Assembly (NCBI GenBank): GCA_903870275.1 | Contig: CAIQCK010000002.1 | Location: 82,288-146,287, forward strand | Length of the DNA stretch: 64,000 nt | Direction: 5' to 3' | Origin: an uncultured bacterium | GTDB taxonomy: Bacteria; Verrucomicrobiota; Verrucomicrobiia; CAIQCK01 | In this document: positions 52,601 through 61,152 of the stretch, one piece after another | Position numbering within the stretch: the first letter of the stretch is position 1 | Layout: each line of letters begins with the position of its first letter | Notes under the pieces: model-generated | The model's database searches: none | Told to the model about the DNA's origin: nothing | The model's input: only the letters and a program-made list of their open reading frames with translations | Translations under genes and position numbers: made by a program

Positions 52601-53920
52601 GTGGGCGAAACCCTCAACGATATCATCGCGGGAAAAAAGAAACTCAGCCCGTCGCAGGTGCTGCAATTGCTGGCTGGCATCGGCAGCGCGTTGACGTTCT
52701 TGAAGAAGAATGGCATTCCGTTTGGCGCTATCCGGGACACGGACGTCCTGATTGACAAACGCAAGACCGCATGGCTGGCGGGGTTGTCCTGGCTCGATCC
52801 GGCGCGGGAGCAGTTGGAGAGTTCGGAATTGACGGACCTGAAGAGGCTCGCCACGGAGTTGCGGCTGGCGCTCGATGCCGAGGCGCCGTATGCGGGCGAG
52901 ATGAACCGTTTCCTCGACGGTCTGACGATGCCCAAACAAGGCTTCCAGTCCATGGAGGAGATGCGCAAGGAAGCGCGCGCGCTGGCTGGTCAAATGGGCG
53001 TCCAGATCGCCAAGTCCAAACCCATGCAGACCGTTGAGAGCGTGCCAAAGAAAATCAAGACCATGTTGGGCGTGGCGGGTCTGGCCGCGTTCATCGTCGT
53101 GGCCGGTCTTGCCATTGGCGGCTACCGGTGGTTGCGGCCGGCGGAGAAGCCGACTCCCGCCGACGTGCAGACCTTCGTGCATGTCCCGGCCGGCGAGTTT
53201 GTTTACCAAGACGGCCAAAAGCGCACGACCCATGAGTTCTGGCTCGGCAAGTATGAAGTCACCATCGGCCAATACCGCGCTTTTTGGGAGGACGTGCGGA
53301 AAAAGGGCGACGCCGCGTTCCGTCACACCAACCAGCCCAAAACAAAAGACCCGACCCACACACCGTTGTTCTGGCTTGAAATCCTGCGGGCTTGCAAGGA
53401 CGGGCGGCCGTTTCTGGGTGAAACACTCACCGAGGATTGCCCTGTCTTCAACGTGGACTATTACGACGCCTATGCCTATGCGCAGTGGGCCGGCGGGCGG
53501 TTGCCCACCGAGGAGGAATGGGAAAAGGCCGCGCGTGGCACCGACGGCCGGCCATTTCCGTGGGGCGCCTCCGACGATCCGAAGCGCGCCCGAGGCGGCG
53601 GGGACTCTGACAAGACCAAGCAGGGTCGTCTCCAGAAGGTCGCCCCCGTCAATGCCCACCCCGGCGATGTCAGCCCATGCGGTGCGCGCGACATGGCCGG
53701 CAACGTCGCCGAGTGGACCGGTTCGTGGGTGGCGCTGACGGACGCCCAAGGCAAGCCTGCCCCGATAGCTCTTGTGCCCGTTGTGCGCGGCGGGTGCTAC
53801 GCCGGCGCGGACCTGCGCGTCACGCAGCGGAGGTTGGATTGTCTCCCCGACAAATCCTACGACACCGTCGGCTTCCGCATCGTCATGGACCGCCAGCCTC
53901 CTGTGGTGGAGAAAAATTAG
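49649..53920 (+). CDS. receiver-like / coiled-coil / pseudokinase / SUMF1 membrane protein
   Basis: A 1423-residue protein. Residues 1-110 resemble a response-regulator receiver (RILIVTDNRQTLDELAAQF, PIDLLVTDLHVGAVDGV; Asp of LVTDLH is the candidate phospho-acceptor). Residues 135-760 are two tandem copies of a 313-residue Glu/Arg/Gln-rich coiled coil. A Pro-rich stretch follows. Residues 900-1110 have a protein-kinase fold (GDYKLRRPIGQSATGIVYEA, Lys933 in AIKVLD), but the catalytic loop reads AIRDTDVLID without the Lys/Asn, and the DFG region reads LAGLSW, so it is a predicted pseudokinase. One membrane helix lies at about 1139-1162 (AGLAAFIVVAGLAIGGY). Residues 1173-1415 form an SUMF1-type domain. 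ATG 49649 begins the receiver fold; the frame is open from 49541. Confidence 0.85.
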   Translation: MAARILIVTDNRQTLDELAAQFSEPSLASQFRVEGVDSFEHALMAIGAGPIDLLVTDLHVGAVDGVRIAEGVRGLSPGVKLLFNRDSEPDGESLAQAAGKLGPVVRGVSAEIIIQTLKPPGETKLGAVQHEMEAMLAQMRQRKEHEILTQARRLLEDNLAELRRQREQKFQSDLQQRHEQEAQADAEQQRADQKQAETRPQRLAEETAQAQARLEQELAAARQEKETAVVTATQQRHQAEQRVEAERLQQESAQAQARREAEEQAMAESRRRIEASTEELQRQAKEATAAEEQFRQQQQAAVETEQQRARELAEARRRNEEKEVTEARRRVELEFVEARQRKEQALQEETKRRLAEEEEAAKRRAGELEKAIAERRQSEDAELGSALQQLEVELTEALRQREQEVLAETRQRVEGEVEAARRKLQKTLLEISGGELDEKRDRMMEEGVLSQVRQRKEREFVADAQRQLKEELAESRKRKEQKIRDKMQRRHEQSAQAEAVQRQRAQEEAEAGRRRLAEELAQAKARLEKELADTLQKEETEAVAATQQRHQAEQRAEAERLRQETEEASARRQAQEKKFADIRRGIESQTAALQKQAEEAGAGEKRLRQQHSEEVEAERQRAQEMAEARAHREQAELAEARQKVEQEVAETRRRREEELQAESRRRLEEEEQAAARRAAGLEGVAAARRQRDEAELAVTRQQLESEIAELRGHLEEQALAEARQKVEGEVEAARRKLQETILEISGVTMDWERELAEKQERQAPQATAEAERKRQQEAEAEARRRREQEEAAGAERLWQQAEAEKAHQAQAPAVVPPPTPLPPPAQREATGPPVRGAETAESEGAQDKRTKGIARHRQEEEVFSTVRWQIEAGYAAERQQERKTKSGMLASLALLVKGTTLGDYKLRRPIGQSATGIVYEAAHHVTQRAVAIKVLDPELVRDRARADQLVSLAKQLTRLRHDHLVNVLETGESGGNIFYVRDYIVGETLNDIIAGKKKLSPSQVLQLLAGIGSALTFLKKNGIPFGAIRDTDVLIDKRKTAWLAGLSWLDPAREQLESSELTDLKRLATELRLALDAEAPYAGEMNRFLDGLTMPKQGFQSMEEMRKEARALAGQMGVQIAKSKPMQTVESVPKKIKTMLGVAGLAAFIVVAGLAIGGYRWLRPAEKPTPADVQTFVHVPAGEFVYQDGQKRTTHEFWLGKYEVTIGQYRAFWEDVRKKGDAAFRHTNQPKTKDPTHTPLFWLEILRACKDGRPFLGETLTEDCPVFNVDYYDAYAYAQWAGGRLPTEEEWEKAARGTDGRPFPWGASDDPKRARGGGDSDKTKQGRLQKVAPVNAHPGDVSPCGARDMAGNVAEWTGSWVALTDAQGKPAPIALVPVVRGGCYAGADLRVTQRRLDCLPDKSYDTVGFRIVMDRQPPVVEKN
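50051..51928 (+). repeat. two tandem 939-bp copies encoding a 313-residue coiled-coil unit
   Basis: The segments 50051-50989 and 50990-51928 align end to end. Examples are MLAQMRQRKEHEILTQARRL with VLSQVRQRKEREFVADAQRQ, TQQRHQAEQRVEAERLQQES with TQQRHQAEQRAEAERLRQET, and VEGEVEAARRKLQKTLLEIS with VEGEVEAARRKLQETILEIS. The 939-nt spacing keeps the frame and heptad register, indicating internal gene duplication. Confidence 0.88.
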
Positions 53921-53927
53921 ACACGTA

Positions 53928-54095
53928 GTGGAGCGACCCGCAAAAGCGGCAAAAGCGGTTGACTCCCGCGAGGATCAGGAACACCCTTCGGGCCGCAGCA
54001 TGAATCGCATCATCGAAGCGATCCGGCAAGCCCGCGCCCGCGGCGCCCCGCTGGCGAAGGCGGCGCGAGAGTTTCCGCCCGATGCCGGGACCTGA
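53928..54095 (+). CDS. small ORF of the KAVDSR family (55 aa)
   Basis: This frame begins with GTG 53928, 7 nt after the stop of the previous gene. It encodes KAAKAVDSREDQEHPSGRS followed by MNRIIEAIRQARARGAPLAK. Over the first 50 residues it parallels the small ORF at 40785, with near-identical DNA blocks at the core (53948-53971) and at 54000-54023. It ends 52 nt before the Tat Gfo/Idh/MocA start. There is no distinct ribosome-binding site. It may be translated by coupling, or may not be translated. Confidence 0.45.
   Translation: MERPAKAAKAVDSREDQEHPSGRSMNRIIEAIRQARARGAPLAKAAREFPPDAGT
53948..54070 (+). repeat. KAVDSR dispersed element, copy C
   Basis: The 24-nt core is identical to copy A and 23/24 identical to copy B. 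The second block starting ATGAATCGCATCA matches copy A at 23 of 24 positions. The left flank shared by copies A and B (GCGACTCGTGATT) is absent here. Confidence 0.85.
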
Positions 54096-54147
54096 CGTCT
54101 GTGCGCGAGCCAATCCAAGAACATCCAACAACCGGAGGAACCGAATC

Positions 54148-55395
54148 ATGTCAACCCACCTCACCCGTCGTTCGTTTCTGGGAAGCGCGGCCACCGCGAT
54201 GGTCGCGGCCCATTCCATGACGAACCGCGCCCACAGCGCCGAAGTCATTCCCGGATTCGACCAGACACGCACCGATTACGACAAGACGAAAGCCTGGAAA
54301 CCGTTCAGCGACCGAAAAGTCCGGGTCGGCCTGGTCGGCTATGGCCTGTGCAAGTTTTCGGCGCAGTTCGAGTTCCAGAATCATCCCAACGTCGAGGTCG
54401 TCGCGGTGAGCGATCTGTTTCCCGACCGGTGCGCGGCGCTGGCTGCGCACGTCCACTGCAACAAGACGTATCCCTCGCTGGAGGAAATGGTGAAGGACGA
54501 CAAGATCGAGGCCATCTTCTGCGCCACGGACGCCCCCTCGCACGCCCGCCATTGCATCGAGGTCCTCAATCACGGCAAACACGTCTGCACCGCCGTGCCG
54601 GCGTTCCGCAGCGATATCGAGGACGCCGAACGATTGCTGGCATGTGTCCGGAAGAATCGCGGCCTGGTGTATGCCATGTTTGAAACCTCCGTCTTTCACG
54701 ACGATCTCTACGCGATGGAGAAGCTGTATGCGGCGGATGTCTTCGGCCATATCGTGTATTCGGAGGGGGAATACTGTCATCCGCACTCGTTGGGGGAACC
54801 CGCCCTTGGATCGTATAAGGACTGGCGCAAGAACGGCGCGCCGATGTGGTATCCGACCCATGCGACGGCTTACTACGTCGGCGTGACACACGGCAGTTTT
54901 GTGGAGGTGAGTTGCCAGGGCACCGCGCTGTTTGACAAGAGCAAGCGCCAACCCAACCGCATTGGCAACATCTTCAATTCGGAGGTCGGATTGTTCCGGA
55001 CCCGCGAAGGAGGGATTTCCCGCATCATCATCTGCGGCTCGCAGGGAGAATATCTGGAAGCCGGCCGGTTGCGCGGCGAGTATGCCGGCTACAGTTGGCA
55101 CAACGGATTGGCGGTCGGTTTTGTCGGCGATGCCGAAGGACAAAAACGGCTCAAGAAAGCGTTGGGCGACGGAGTGAAAACGAAGAAACACGCCCTGCCA
55201 CCGGGTGTCTCCGCGGGCGGACACGGCGGCTCTCATGGCTATCTGGCGGACGATTTCATTGACTCCATTCTTCGGGGCCGGAAACCGGCGGTGGATGTCC
55301 TTGACGCGTTGAACATGACCGTGCCCGGTTATTACGCCCATCTCTCCGCCACGAAGGGCGGCGAAAACCTGAAAATCCCGCAGTATTCACTCTAA
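54148..55395 (+). CDS. Tat-exported Gfo/Idh/MocA-family oxidoreductase
   Basis: A 415-residue protein with a Tat signal (HLTRRSFLGSAATAMVAAHS). A Rossmann start KVRVGLVGYGLCKFSAQFEF and the following DxxPDRCAAL, IEAIFCATDAPSHARHCIE are typical of the family. The EKP motif expected after HxKHV is replaced by TAVPAF, so the catalytic lysine is missing from its usual place. GFOR-type Tat enzymes carry tightly bound NADP, and similar export with cofactor is presumed. A GGAGGA before ATG 54148 decides the start; the frame is open from 54082. The substrate is unknown. Confidence 0.88.
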   Translation: MSTHLTRRSFLGSAATAMVAAHSMTNRAHSAEVIPGFDQTRTDYDKTKAWKPFSDRKVRVGLVGYGLCKFSAQFEFQNHPNVEVVAVSDLFPDRCAALAAHVHCNKTYPSLEEMVKDDKIEAIFCATDAPSHARHCIEVLNHGKHVCTAVPAFRSDIEDAERLLACVRKNRGLVYAMFETSVFHDDLYAMEKLYAADVFGHIVYSEGEYCHPHSLGEPALGSYKDWRKNGAPMWYPTHATAYYVGVTHGSFVEVSCQGTALFDKSKRQPNRIGNIFNSEVGLFRTREGGISRIIICGSQGEYLEAGRLRGEYAGYSWHNGLAVGFVGDAEGQKRLKKALGDGVKTKKHALPPGVSAGGHGGSHGYLADDFIDSILRGRKPAVDVLDALNMTVPGYYAHLSATKGGENLKIPQYSL

Positions 55396-55588
55396 GAAAC
55401 AAGCATTGGGATTCCCCTGGCCTGGAACGAGACGGTGGGCGGGCGAGAGTCACCACACGGGTTGGGTCGGAGCCGGTGTCCCGCGCGGTTGATTAGACAA
55501 AGCGCAAAGCGGGGCTTAGGGTAATCCATCGCCGAGAAAAAGCTCGCGCGGCGAGACTCAACGCCGCGTTGAAGCGGGGGAGTTGAGT

Positions 55589-55969
55589 ATGAACGAGACA
55601 GAAGTCAAACATTTCGGAAAACCGGAGGAAATCCGGGAGTTTCCCAACGGGCGGGTGGAATTCATCACCGTCGGCGACATGATCATGGGGCGCGCTGTTT
55701 TGCAGCCCGGCTGGCGCTGGTCCGTTTGCGTGGGGCCGATCGTCAAAACCCCGACTTGCGAGACGGCGCACGTGCAGTATCAGATCGCCGGCGTGTTGCG
55801 GGTGCACATGGACGACGGCACGGAGTTCGACATCAAGCCGGGCGACGTGGCGAACATACCGCCGGGACACGACGCGTGGGTTGTCGGCGATGAACCGGTG
55901 GTCGCTTTGGAGTTTCATGGCAGGGTGAAATGCGCCGCGCGAGCCGAGCGGGAACTCAAGGCCGCTTGA
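55589..55969 (+). CDS. small cupin-domain protein
   Basis: A 126-residue single-domain cupin. Motif 1 reads HVQYQIAGVLRVHMDDGTEF and motif 2 ends PGHDAWVVGDEP, with PGDVANIPPGHDAW typical of double-stranded beta-helix turns. The first-motif metal His pair is only partly conserved (H...Q), so catalysis is uncertain. GGGGGAG lies 6 nt before ATG 55589. It is followed by a strong terminator. A sugar-related isomerase or binding role is a guess from context. Confidence 0.8.
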   Translation: MNETEVKHFGKPEEIREFPNGRVEFITVGDMIMGRAVLQPGWRWSVCVGPIVKTPTCETAHVQYQIAGVLRVHMDDGTEFDIKPGDVANIPPGHDAWVVGDEPVVALEFHGRVKCAARAERELKAA

Positions 55970-55995
55970 ACGTTCCATCCGTCTGCAAGAACGTT

Positions 55996-56063
55996 GAGGG
56001 TGTTGGGTTAAGGGTTGAAGACGTTTTACACTCAACCCTCAACCCAACACCCTCGTTTTTTTT
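55996..56063 (+). terminator. rho-independent terminator after the cupin gene
   Basis: The arms 55996-56018 and 56032-56054 pair at 22 of 23 positions (GAGGGTGTTGGGTT... against ...AACCCAACACCCTC), with a 13-nt loop and a run of eight T at 56056-56063. The exceptional length of the stem suggests either a strong terminator or a dispersed palindromic repeat serving as one. Confidence 0.88.
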
Positions 56064-56115
56064 CACCGGCAGGTTTGATTTGACACGCCAGCCGACAAGC
56101 ACTATTTGGGCAGAC

Positions 56116-56664
56116 ATGAGAACCGATGGAAATGATTCCTCCGCCAATCGTTGCGCGTGCTGCAAAGAAGACGGGCATTGCCAGGGAAACCATGAGCGCC
56201 GGCCGGCGATGAATCGCCGGCGGTTTCTGGCGGTCGGATCGGGATGCGTCCTCGGCGCGCTGGGCGCAGCAAGCGGCGCGGCTGCCGGCAAGCTGCCACC
56301 CGTTGACATCGGCCCGGCCAATAAGTTTGCCCAGGACGCCATTTCCGAGGAGTTCATCAAAGACGATTTCTTCGTCATCCGCTATCAAGGCCGGCTTTTT
56401 GCCGCCAGCACCACCTGCCCCCACATGGGCAGCACTCTCCAACGCGACTCGCAGGATACCACGCGTATCAAGTGCGGCGCTCACGGGTCAGTCTTCGACG
56501 CCGAGGGCGTGGTGATGGTCGGCCCGGCGTCGAGCGGCCTCATTCGCCTCGGCATCACCGTAAATGGCGAGGGCCACGCTATCGTCAACCGCAACCAGGA
56601 ATTTCCGCAGGACAAGTGGACCGACAAGGGCTGCTACGTCGAAGCGAAGCAGGCGCGGCAATAA
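56116..56664 (+). CDS. Tat-exported Rieske [2Fe-2S] protein
   Basis: A 182-residue protein. The Rieske ligands are clear: CPHMGSTL and CGAHGSVFD (C-x-H and C-x2-H). A Tat signal (MNRRRFLAVGSGCVLGALGA) starts at residue 32. If translation starts at ATG 56116, the Tat signal has an unusual 31-residue leader with a Cys cluster (RCACCKEDGHCQGNH). ATG 56209 is the alternative start and would give 151 residues. Neither has a strong ribosome-binding site. The role is electron transfer in the periplasm or at the membrane, perhaps with the neighbouring oxidoreductase. It is convergent with the fucosidase gene. Confidence 0.83.
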   Translation: MRTDGNDSSANRCACCKEDGHCQGNHERRPAMNRRRFLAVGSGCVLGALGAASGAAAGKLPPVDIGPANKFAQDAISEEFIKDDFFVIRYQGRLFAASTTCPHMGSTLQRDSQDTTRIKCGAHGSVFDAEGVVMVGPASSGLIRLGITVNGEGHAIVNRNQEFPQDKWTDKGCYVEAKQARQ

Positions 56665-56691
56665 TCCCGCGTTATCCGTGGCGGGTCGGCG

Positions 56692-58071
56692 TTACTTTTT
56701 GCCGCCCTGGATTTTCACCACCACGACGGAGTCGTTGGCGTCCGGCGCGACCGACGGCACGACGATCTTGACCTCGGTCTTCGTTTGCAACACCTCCAGC
56801 GCCCTCTTGTTCGGGTCGGCGAGCAAATATGCGCCGGTCACCTTGCCCTGGATCGGCGGCAAAAAGAGTTTGTGCTCCGCGGGCCAGTCGAACACGTGCA
56901 GATAGAGCCGGTCGGATTTCCGCGTCACGCGGCCCCACGGCAGTTGCTTCTCGAACGGGCTGGCCTTCGTGTCGTAGATCGCCTCGCTGTTCACCTTTAT
57001 CCAGCGGCCGACCGCTTCGAGCCGCTCGACGCTCGGCGGCGGGATCAAGCCGCCGGAGGTGGGGCCGACGTTGAGCAGGAAGTTACCGCCCTTGGACGCC
57101 GCGTCGGCGAGGTTGCGGATCAACTGCTGCCTGGACTTCCAGTGGTCGTCGTTGCGTTTGAAGCCCCACGTGTCGTTCATTGTCATGCAGCTCTCCCAAT
57201 CCACGCCGGGAAATCCGCTGGGCGGAATTTGCTGCTCCGGCGTGCCGAAGTCGCCGCAATATTCGGCGCTCGTGCTCATGCCCTCCATGCCTTTGCGGCC
57301 TTTGCCCACGCGGTTGTTGACAATGAGCGACGGCTTGAGTTTGCGCAGAAAGGCGTAGAGGTCCTTGCCGTCCGCCTCGGTCCACCAGTCGCACCATTCG
57401 CCGTCGAACCAGAGCACGGCGGTGTCGTAGTTCGAGATCAGCTCGCGGAGCTGCTGTTTCATGTAGGCGATGTATTCGGCCTTGCGCTCCGGGTGCATCT
57501 GGCTGGGATTATACGCGAGGCCGCCGGTCTTGGACTTGCCGGGGAACTGCGACGGATGATGCCAGTCCATGATGGAGTAATACGTGCAGAACTTCACGCC
57601 CTGCCGTTTGCACTCGCGGCTCAGCGCCCGCAGCACGTCCTTCCCATAAGGCGTGGCCTTGACGATATTGTAGTCGGTCGCCTTGGTATCGAACATGCAG
57701 AAGCCGTCGTGGTGTTTGGTGGTGATGACGATGTATTTCATCCCCGCGTCCTTGGCGATGCGCACCCACTCGGCGGCGTCGAATCGCGCCGGGTTGAAAT
57801 CCTGCGCCAGCTTCTCGTAGTCGCTGACGGGAATCGCGGCGTTGTTCATGATCCACTCGCCGATGCTTTTGACCTCCTTGCCCTGCCACTCGCCCGCCGG
57901 CACGGCGTAGAGTCCCCAGTGAATGAACATGCCGAAGCGTGCTTCGCGCCACCAGCGCATCCGCGCGTCGTCTTTTTTCGCCGCCGCCGGGTCGGCCGCT
58001 AGCGCCGTGCCGCCGCCGAGGTTGAGCGTTCCAAAAAACAATGCCATTGCCATCATTCTCGCCAGTTTCAT
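56692..58071 (-). CDS. alpha-L-fucosidase, GH29
   Basis: A 459-residue secreted enzyme with a signal peptide (about 1-26). GH29 landmarks are present: [39 protein letters not shown] (His119/His120) and the catalytic nucleophile in [12 protein letters not shown] (Asp223). [19 protein letters not shown] carries candidate acid/base residues. It removes L-fucose from glycans, consistent with the upstream sulfatase and GH35-like genes in the same-strand cluster 56692-61827. It is the last gene of that run, 34 nt after the sulfatase. Confidence 0.93.
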   Translation of the reverse strand: MKLARMMAMALFFGTLNLGGGTALAADPAAAKKDDARMRWWREARFGMFIHWGLYAVPAGEWQGKEVKSIGEWIMNNAAIPVSDYEKLAQDFNPARFDAAEWVRIAKDAGMKYIVITTKHHDGFCMFDTKATDYNIVKATPYGKDVLRALSRECKRQGVKFCTYYSIMDWHHPSQFPGKSKTGGLAYNPSQMHPERKAEYIAYMKQQLRELISNYDTAVLWFDGEWCDWWTEADGKDLYAFLRKLKPSLIVNNRVGKGRKGMEGMSTSAEYCGDFGTPEQQIPPSGFPGVDWESCMTMNDTWGFKRNDDHWKSRQQLIRNLADAASKGGNFLLNVGPTSGGLIPPPSVERLEAVGRWIKVNSEAIYDTKASPFEKQLPWGRVTRKSDRLYLHVFDWPAEHKLFLPPIQGKVTGAYLLADPNKRALEVLQTKTEVKIVVPSVAPDANDSVVVVKIQGGKK

Positions 58072-58105
58072 GCGGTTCGTTCCTTTCGTCTGGATGCCGG
58101 CATAC

Positions 58106-59518
58106 TCACTCTTCCCCGACGGGCTGTTTCGGCTTCTTCTTCGGCGCGGGCTTCGGGCTTTCGAAGAGCGGTGGAATCAACTCCGCGTTCCACGCGTCGA
58201 AGGCTCTCTGCAAGCGCGCCGCCACGTCGGGCTTCTCGCCGATCAAATCTTTGGTCTCGCCGATGTCGTTATTCAAATCAAAAAGTTGCGGCGATGCGGC
58301 TTTGTTCAATTTCAATAACTTGTAGCGCCCTTCGCGCACCGCCCACGATACGCCTCCGCCCATGCGCCAGAAAAGACGCTCGTGCGGTGGCGTTTTGACC
58401 TCGCCCGCCAGGTGCGGCACAATGTTCACGCCGTCGAGTTTCAGGCCGTCGGGCAGCTTCGCTCCGGCCAGCGCCGCCGCGGTCGGAAACACGTCGAGCG
58501 AGATCACCGGCTCGTCATAGACCGCCTTCTCCGGCAGCCGTCCGCGCCATTGCACGACGAACGGTTCGCGAATGCCGCCCTCGAACACCTGACCCTTGCC
58601 GCCGCGCAACGGCGCGTTGCTGCACGGCACGACGGTGATCGGCCCGCCGTTGTCGCTGAAGAAAAAGATGAGCGTGTCGTGCTCCAAGCCGTGGTCGCGC
58701 AATGCCGCCAACACCCGGCCGACGCCGTCGTCCATCGCGCTGGTCATGGCGGCGTAGGTGCGGCGCTTTTCGTCGGCGATGCCGGCGAACCGGCTGAGGT
58801 ATTTTTCCGGCGCTTGCAGCGGCGTGTGCACCGCGTTGTAAGCAAGGTAGAGGTAGAATGGCTCGGCCTTGTGCCGCCCGATAAACGCGACCGCCTCCTG
58901 CGTGAGCACGTCGGTCATATACTCTTTCAACTCCAACGGCTCCTTGTTGCGCAGCAGCGACACGGTGTATTCGACGCCGCCCTTGGTGCCGGGCAGATAC
59001 ATGTGGCCGCCGCCGAGGAAACCGAAATACTCCATAAAACCACGCTCGTTCGGATGAAAACATGGCGCCGCGCCGAGGTGCCACTTGCCAATGGCGCCGG
59101 TGATGTAGCCGGCCGACTTCATCACGTCGGCGACCGTCGTCTGGTTCACCGGCAGGCCCACCTTCGTGTCCTCCGGCAGCCACGCCGGGTTGTTCTCGTG
59201 ACCGAACCGCTGCTGGTAACGGCCGGTCATCAGTCCCGCGCGTGTCGGGCTGCAAAACGGATGCGACACGTAGCCGCTGGTGCAGCGCACGCCGTGCGTC
59301 GCCAGTGAATCAATGTGCGGCGTCGGGATGTCCTTGCAGCCGTTGAAGCCGACATCCGCGTAACCCAGATCGTCGGCAAGGATGACGACGACGTTGGGTC
59401 TACGGGCGGCAGCGGTGGCATCGACGGTGAGACCGGCCCACGCGACGCACGCGGCGGCAAGCCTTGTTGCGCACCGGGCGGTGGTCCTGCATTTCCGCAT
59501 GGTCGGATTCATCGGCAT
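58106..59518 (-). CDS. S1-family arylsulfatase-like sulfatase
   Basis: A 470-residue secreted sulfatase. The formylglycine motif [12 protein letters not shown] (Cys89) is intact, metal-binding aspartates lie in [13 protein letters not shown] (Asp49/50), and [11 protein letters not shown] is the second metal motif. The N-terminus is hydrophobic and exported. It hydrolyses sulfate esters of polysaccharides. It needs a maturation enzyme (FGE or anSME), and none in this window has the right residues. GAGAGGAAAAG overlaps the stop of the upstream GH35-like gene (9 nt gap), indicating an operon. Confidence 0.93.
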   Translation of the reverse strand: MPMNPTMRKCRTTARCATRLAAACVAWAGLTVDATAAARRPNVVVILADDLGYADVGFNGCKDIPTPHIDSLATHGVRCTSGYVSHPFCSPTRAGLMTGRYQQRFGHENNPAWLPEDTKVGLPVNQTTVADVMKSAGYITGAIGKWHLGAAPCFHPNERGFMEYFGFLGGGHMYLPGTKGGVEYTVSLLRNKEPLELKEYMTDVLTQEAVAFIGRHKAEPFYLYLAYNAVHTPLQAPEKYLSRFAGIADEKRRTYAAMTSAMDDGVGRVLAALRDHGLEHDTLIFFFSDNGGPITVVPCSNAPLRGGKGQVFEGGIREPFVVQWRGRLPEKAVYDEPVISLDVFPTAAALAGAKLPDGLKLDGVNIVPHLAGEVKTPPHERLFWRMGGGVSWAVREGRYKLLKLNKAASPQLFDLNNDIGETKDLIGEKPDVAARLQRAFDAWNAELIPPLFESPKPAPKKKPKQPVGEE

Positions 59519-59527
59519 CTTTTCCTC

Positions 59528-61150
59528 TCAATCGTAACGGTAAAGTTTCACGCGCAGGATGCGGAGCTTGTCGGGCCGTGAAAACGTGTTGCCGTTGAAC
59601 GGTGGCAGCTTCGCCTGCCAGTTCGCGCCGGTTTCGTCGCCGTTGAGCCGGCGGCCGGGTTGCCAGCGGCCATCGGCGAAACGGCCTTCCTCGATCTGTA
59701 AGATGCTGTTGTAGCGCGGACCGGGCGTGCGCGGCGAGAAGTTGACGGAGAACCAGTTGCCGGCGACGACGAACTCGTCCGGCGCGATCTGAATGATCAA
59801 CCCCATCGCCGTGCGATCGCGTTGTCGTTTTTCGTAACGGACGTGCGCGCGCCAGTCGCCGATGTCCACCTCGCGGCCTTCGTCGGTTTCGCCGGGCTGC
59901 TGAAAAACACCGGCCATCCTGCCGATGCCTTGCGCCTCGACGATGAGCGGCGTCAATTGCGCCAGCACGCCGTAGGTTTCCACAAGCAGGTTCGTCGCAT
60001 CGAGGCTCTCGATGCCGAACGGTGAGAAGCCCAGCGCGCCGTGCTCGCCGAACGCCCAGAACGCGCGGCCCGCCAGCAGTTCGTCGCGATGGACCTCCGG
60101 GATGAACAGCGGGTTACCGGCGCGTGCATAGGCGGCGCAAACGCCTTTGAAATCGGCGAGGTAGATGTCCGGCGCGAACACGTCGAGCGCCGGCGCGGCG
60201 GCGCGCCAGATGTCCATCACTTTCGCCACCGGCCCGCCGACCGGATACGTGCCCGGCGCACCGTCGCCTTCAAGCCACGCGTTGACATACATCGGCAACG
60301 GATATGCCGCCTTGCCCGCCGCCGCCACGCGGCCGATGTAACGCGCATAGTGCCACGCCATGAAAACCTCATCGGCCCCCGCGCCGCCGCCGAAGACCTC
60401 GGGCCACGTGCCGCTCTCCTTGCTGCCGGCGGCGGTCCATTTTTCCTTCAGCCACAGATGCAACTCCGCGCGGTGCTGTTTGAGGCAGGCGATCAGTTCG
60501 CCCGGCACCGCCTCGCGAAACGCCGCGTCGCTTGCCGCGCAGAGGTCGCGCGTCTCCGGTTTCAGGCCGACTTCGTTCTCCACCTGCACCATGATAACGG
60601 TGTGCTGGGTGCCATCGGCCTGCCGCAGGTGGCGCATCAAGGCCGCAAACGCCCGCGCGTCGGCGGCGCACGAGGTTTCGCTGAACGGCGAGAGCACATC
60701 CTTCTTGTTGTGATTGCTGCGACCCTCGGCGCGCGGGAACCGCTGCGTGTCCTTCTTCACCCACGCCGGCGCGTAGCTCGACACGCCGTTCTTCCAACTG
60801 CCAAACCAGAGCAGCACCAGCTTGTGATGATGATGTCGCGCCTCGCTGAGAAGCCCGTCCACGAGCGTGAAATCGAAACGGCCTTCCTCCGGCTCCAGCA
60901 ACTCCCACGAAACCGTGGCGAGCACGGTATTGAGGTTGAGCGTTGCGAGTTTTCCCCAGACCGGCTTCAGGTAGTCGAGGCTCGAAGCGGTGGAGTTGTG
61001 CAGTTCGCCCGCGAGCATGAGGAACGGCTTGCCGTCCACAACGAGTTGTGTGGCCGCGCCGTGTTTGCGGAGAGAAGGCGGCGCCTCGACGGCAACGGCA
61101 ACACCGGCAAAAACCAGCGCGAGAAACAGGAGTTGTGTCTTGGGTTTCAT
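59528..61150 (-). CDS. secreted GH35-like beta-galactosidase
   Basis: A 540-residue protein with a signal peptide (KTQLLFLALVFAGVAVAVEA). It has an (alpha/beta)8 barrel: KPFLMLAGELHNSTASSLDY, NLNTVLATVSWELLEPEEGR, acid/base Glu in VQVENEVG, nucleophile Glu in PLFIPEVHRDE. Its C-terminal part (residues 400-540) resembles the DUF5597 beta domain of GH35 enzymes. The frame is open to 61339, but ATG 61150 lies 2 nt after the DUF1080 stop and begins the signal peptide, and the earlier part overlaps that gene. The substrate is probably a beta-galactoside, with the linkage unknown. Confidence 0.85.
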   Translation of the reverse strand: MKPKTQLLFLALVFAGVAVAVEAPPSLRKHGAATQLVVDGKPFLMLAGELHNSTASSLDYLKPVWGKLATLNLNTVLATVSWELLEPEEGRFDFTLVDGLLSEARHHHHKLVLLWFGSWKNGVSSYAPAWVKKDTQRFPRAEGRSNHNKKDVLSPFSETSCAADARAFAALMRHLRQADGTQHTVIMVQVENEVGLKPETRDLCAASDAAFREAVPGELIACLKQHRAELHLWLKEKWTAAGSKESGTWPEVFGGGAGADEVFMAWHYARYIGRVAAAGKAAYPLPMYVNAWLEGDGAPGTYPVGGPVAKVMDIWRAAAPALDVFAPDIYLADFKGVCAAYARAGNPLFIPEVHRDELLAGRAFWAFGEHGALGFSPFGIESLDATNLLVETYGVLAQLTPLIVEAQGIGRMAGVFQQPGETDEGREVDIGDWRAHVRYEKRQRDRTAMGLIIQIAPDEFVVAGNWFSVNFSPRTPGPRYNSILQIEEGRFADGRWQPGRRLNGDETGANWQAKLPPFNGNTFSRPDKLRILRVKLYRYD

Positions 61151-61152
61151 CC

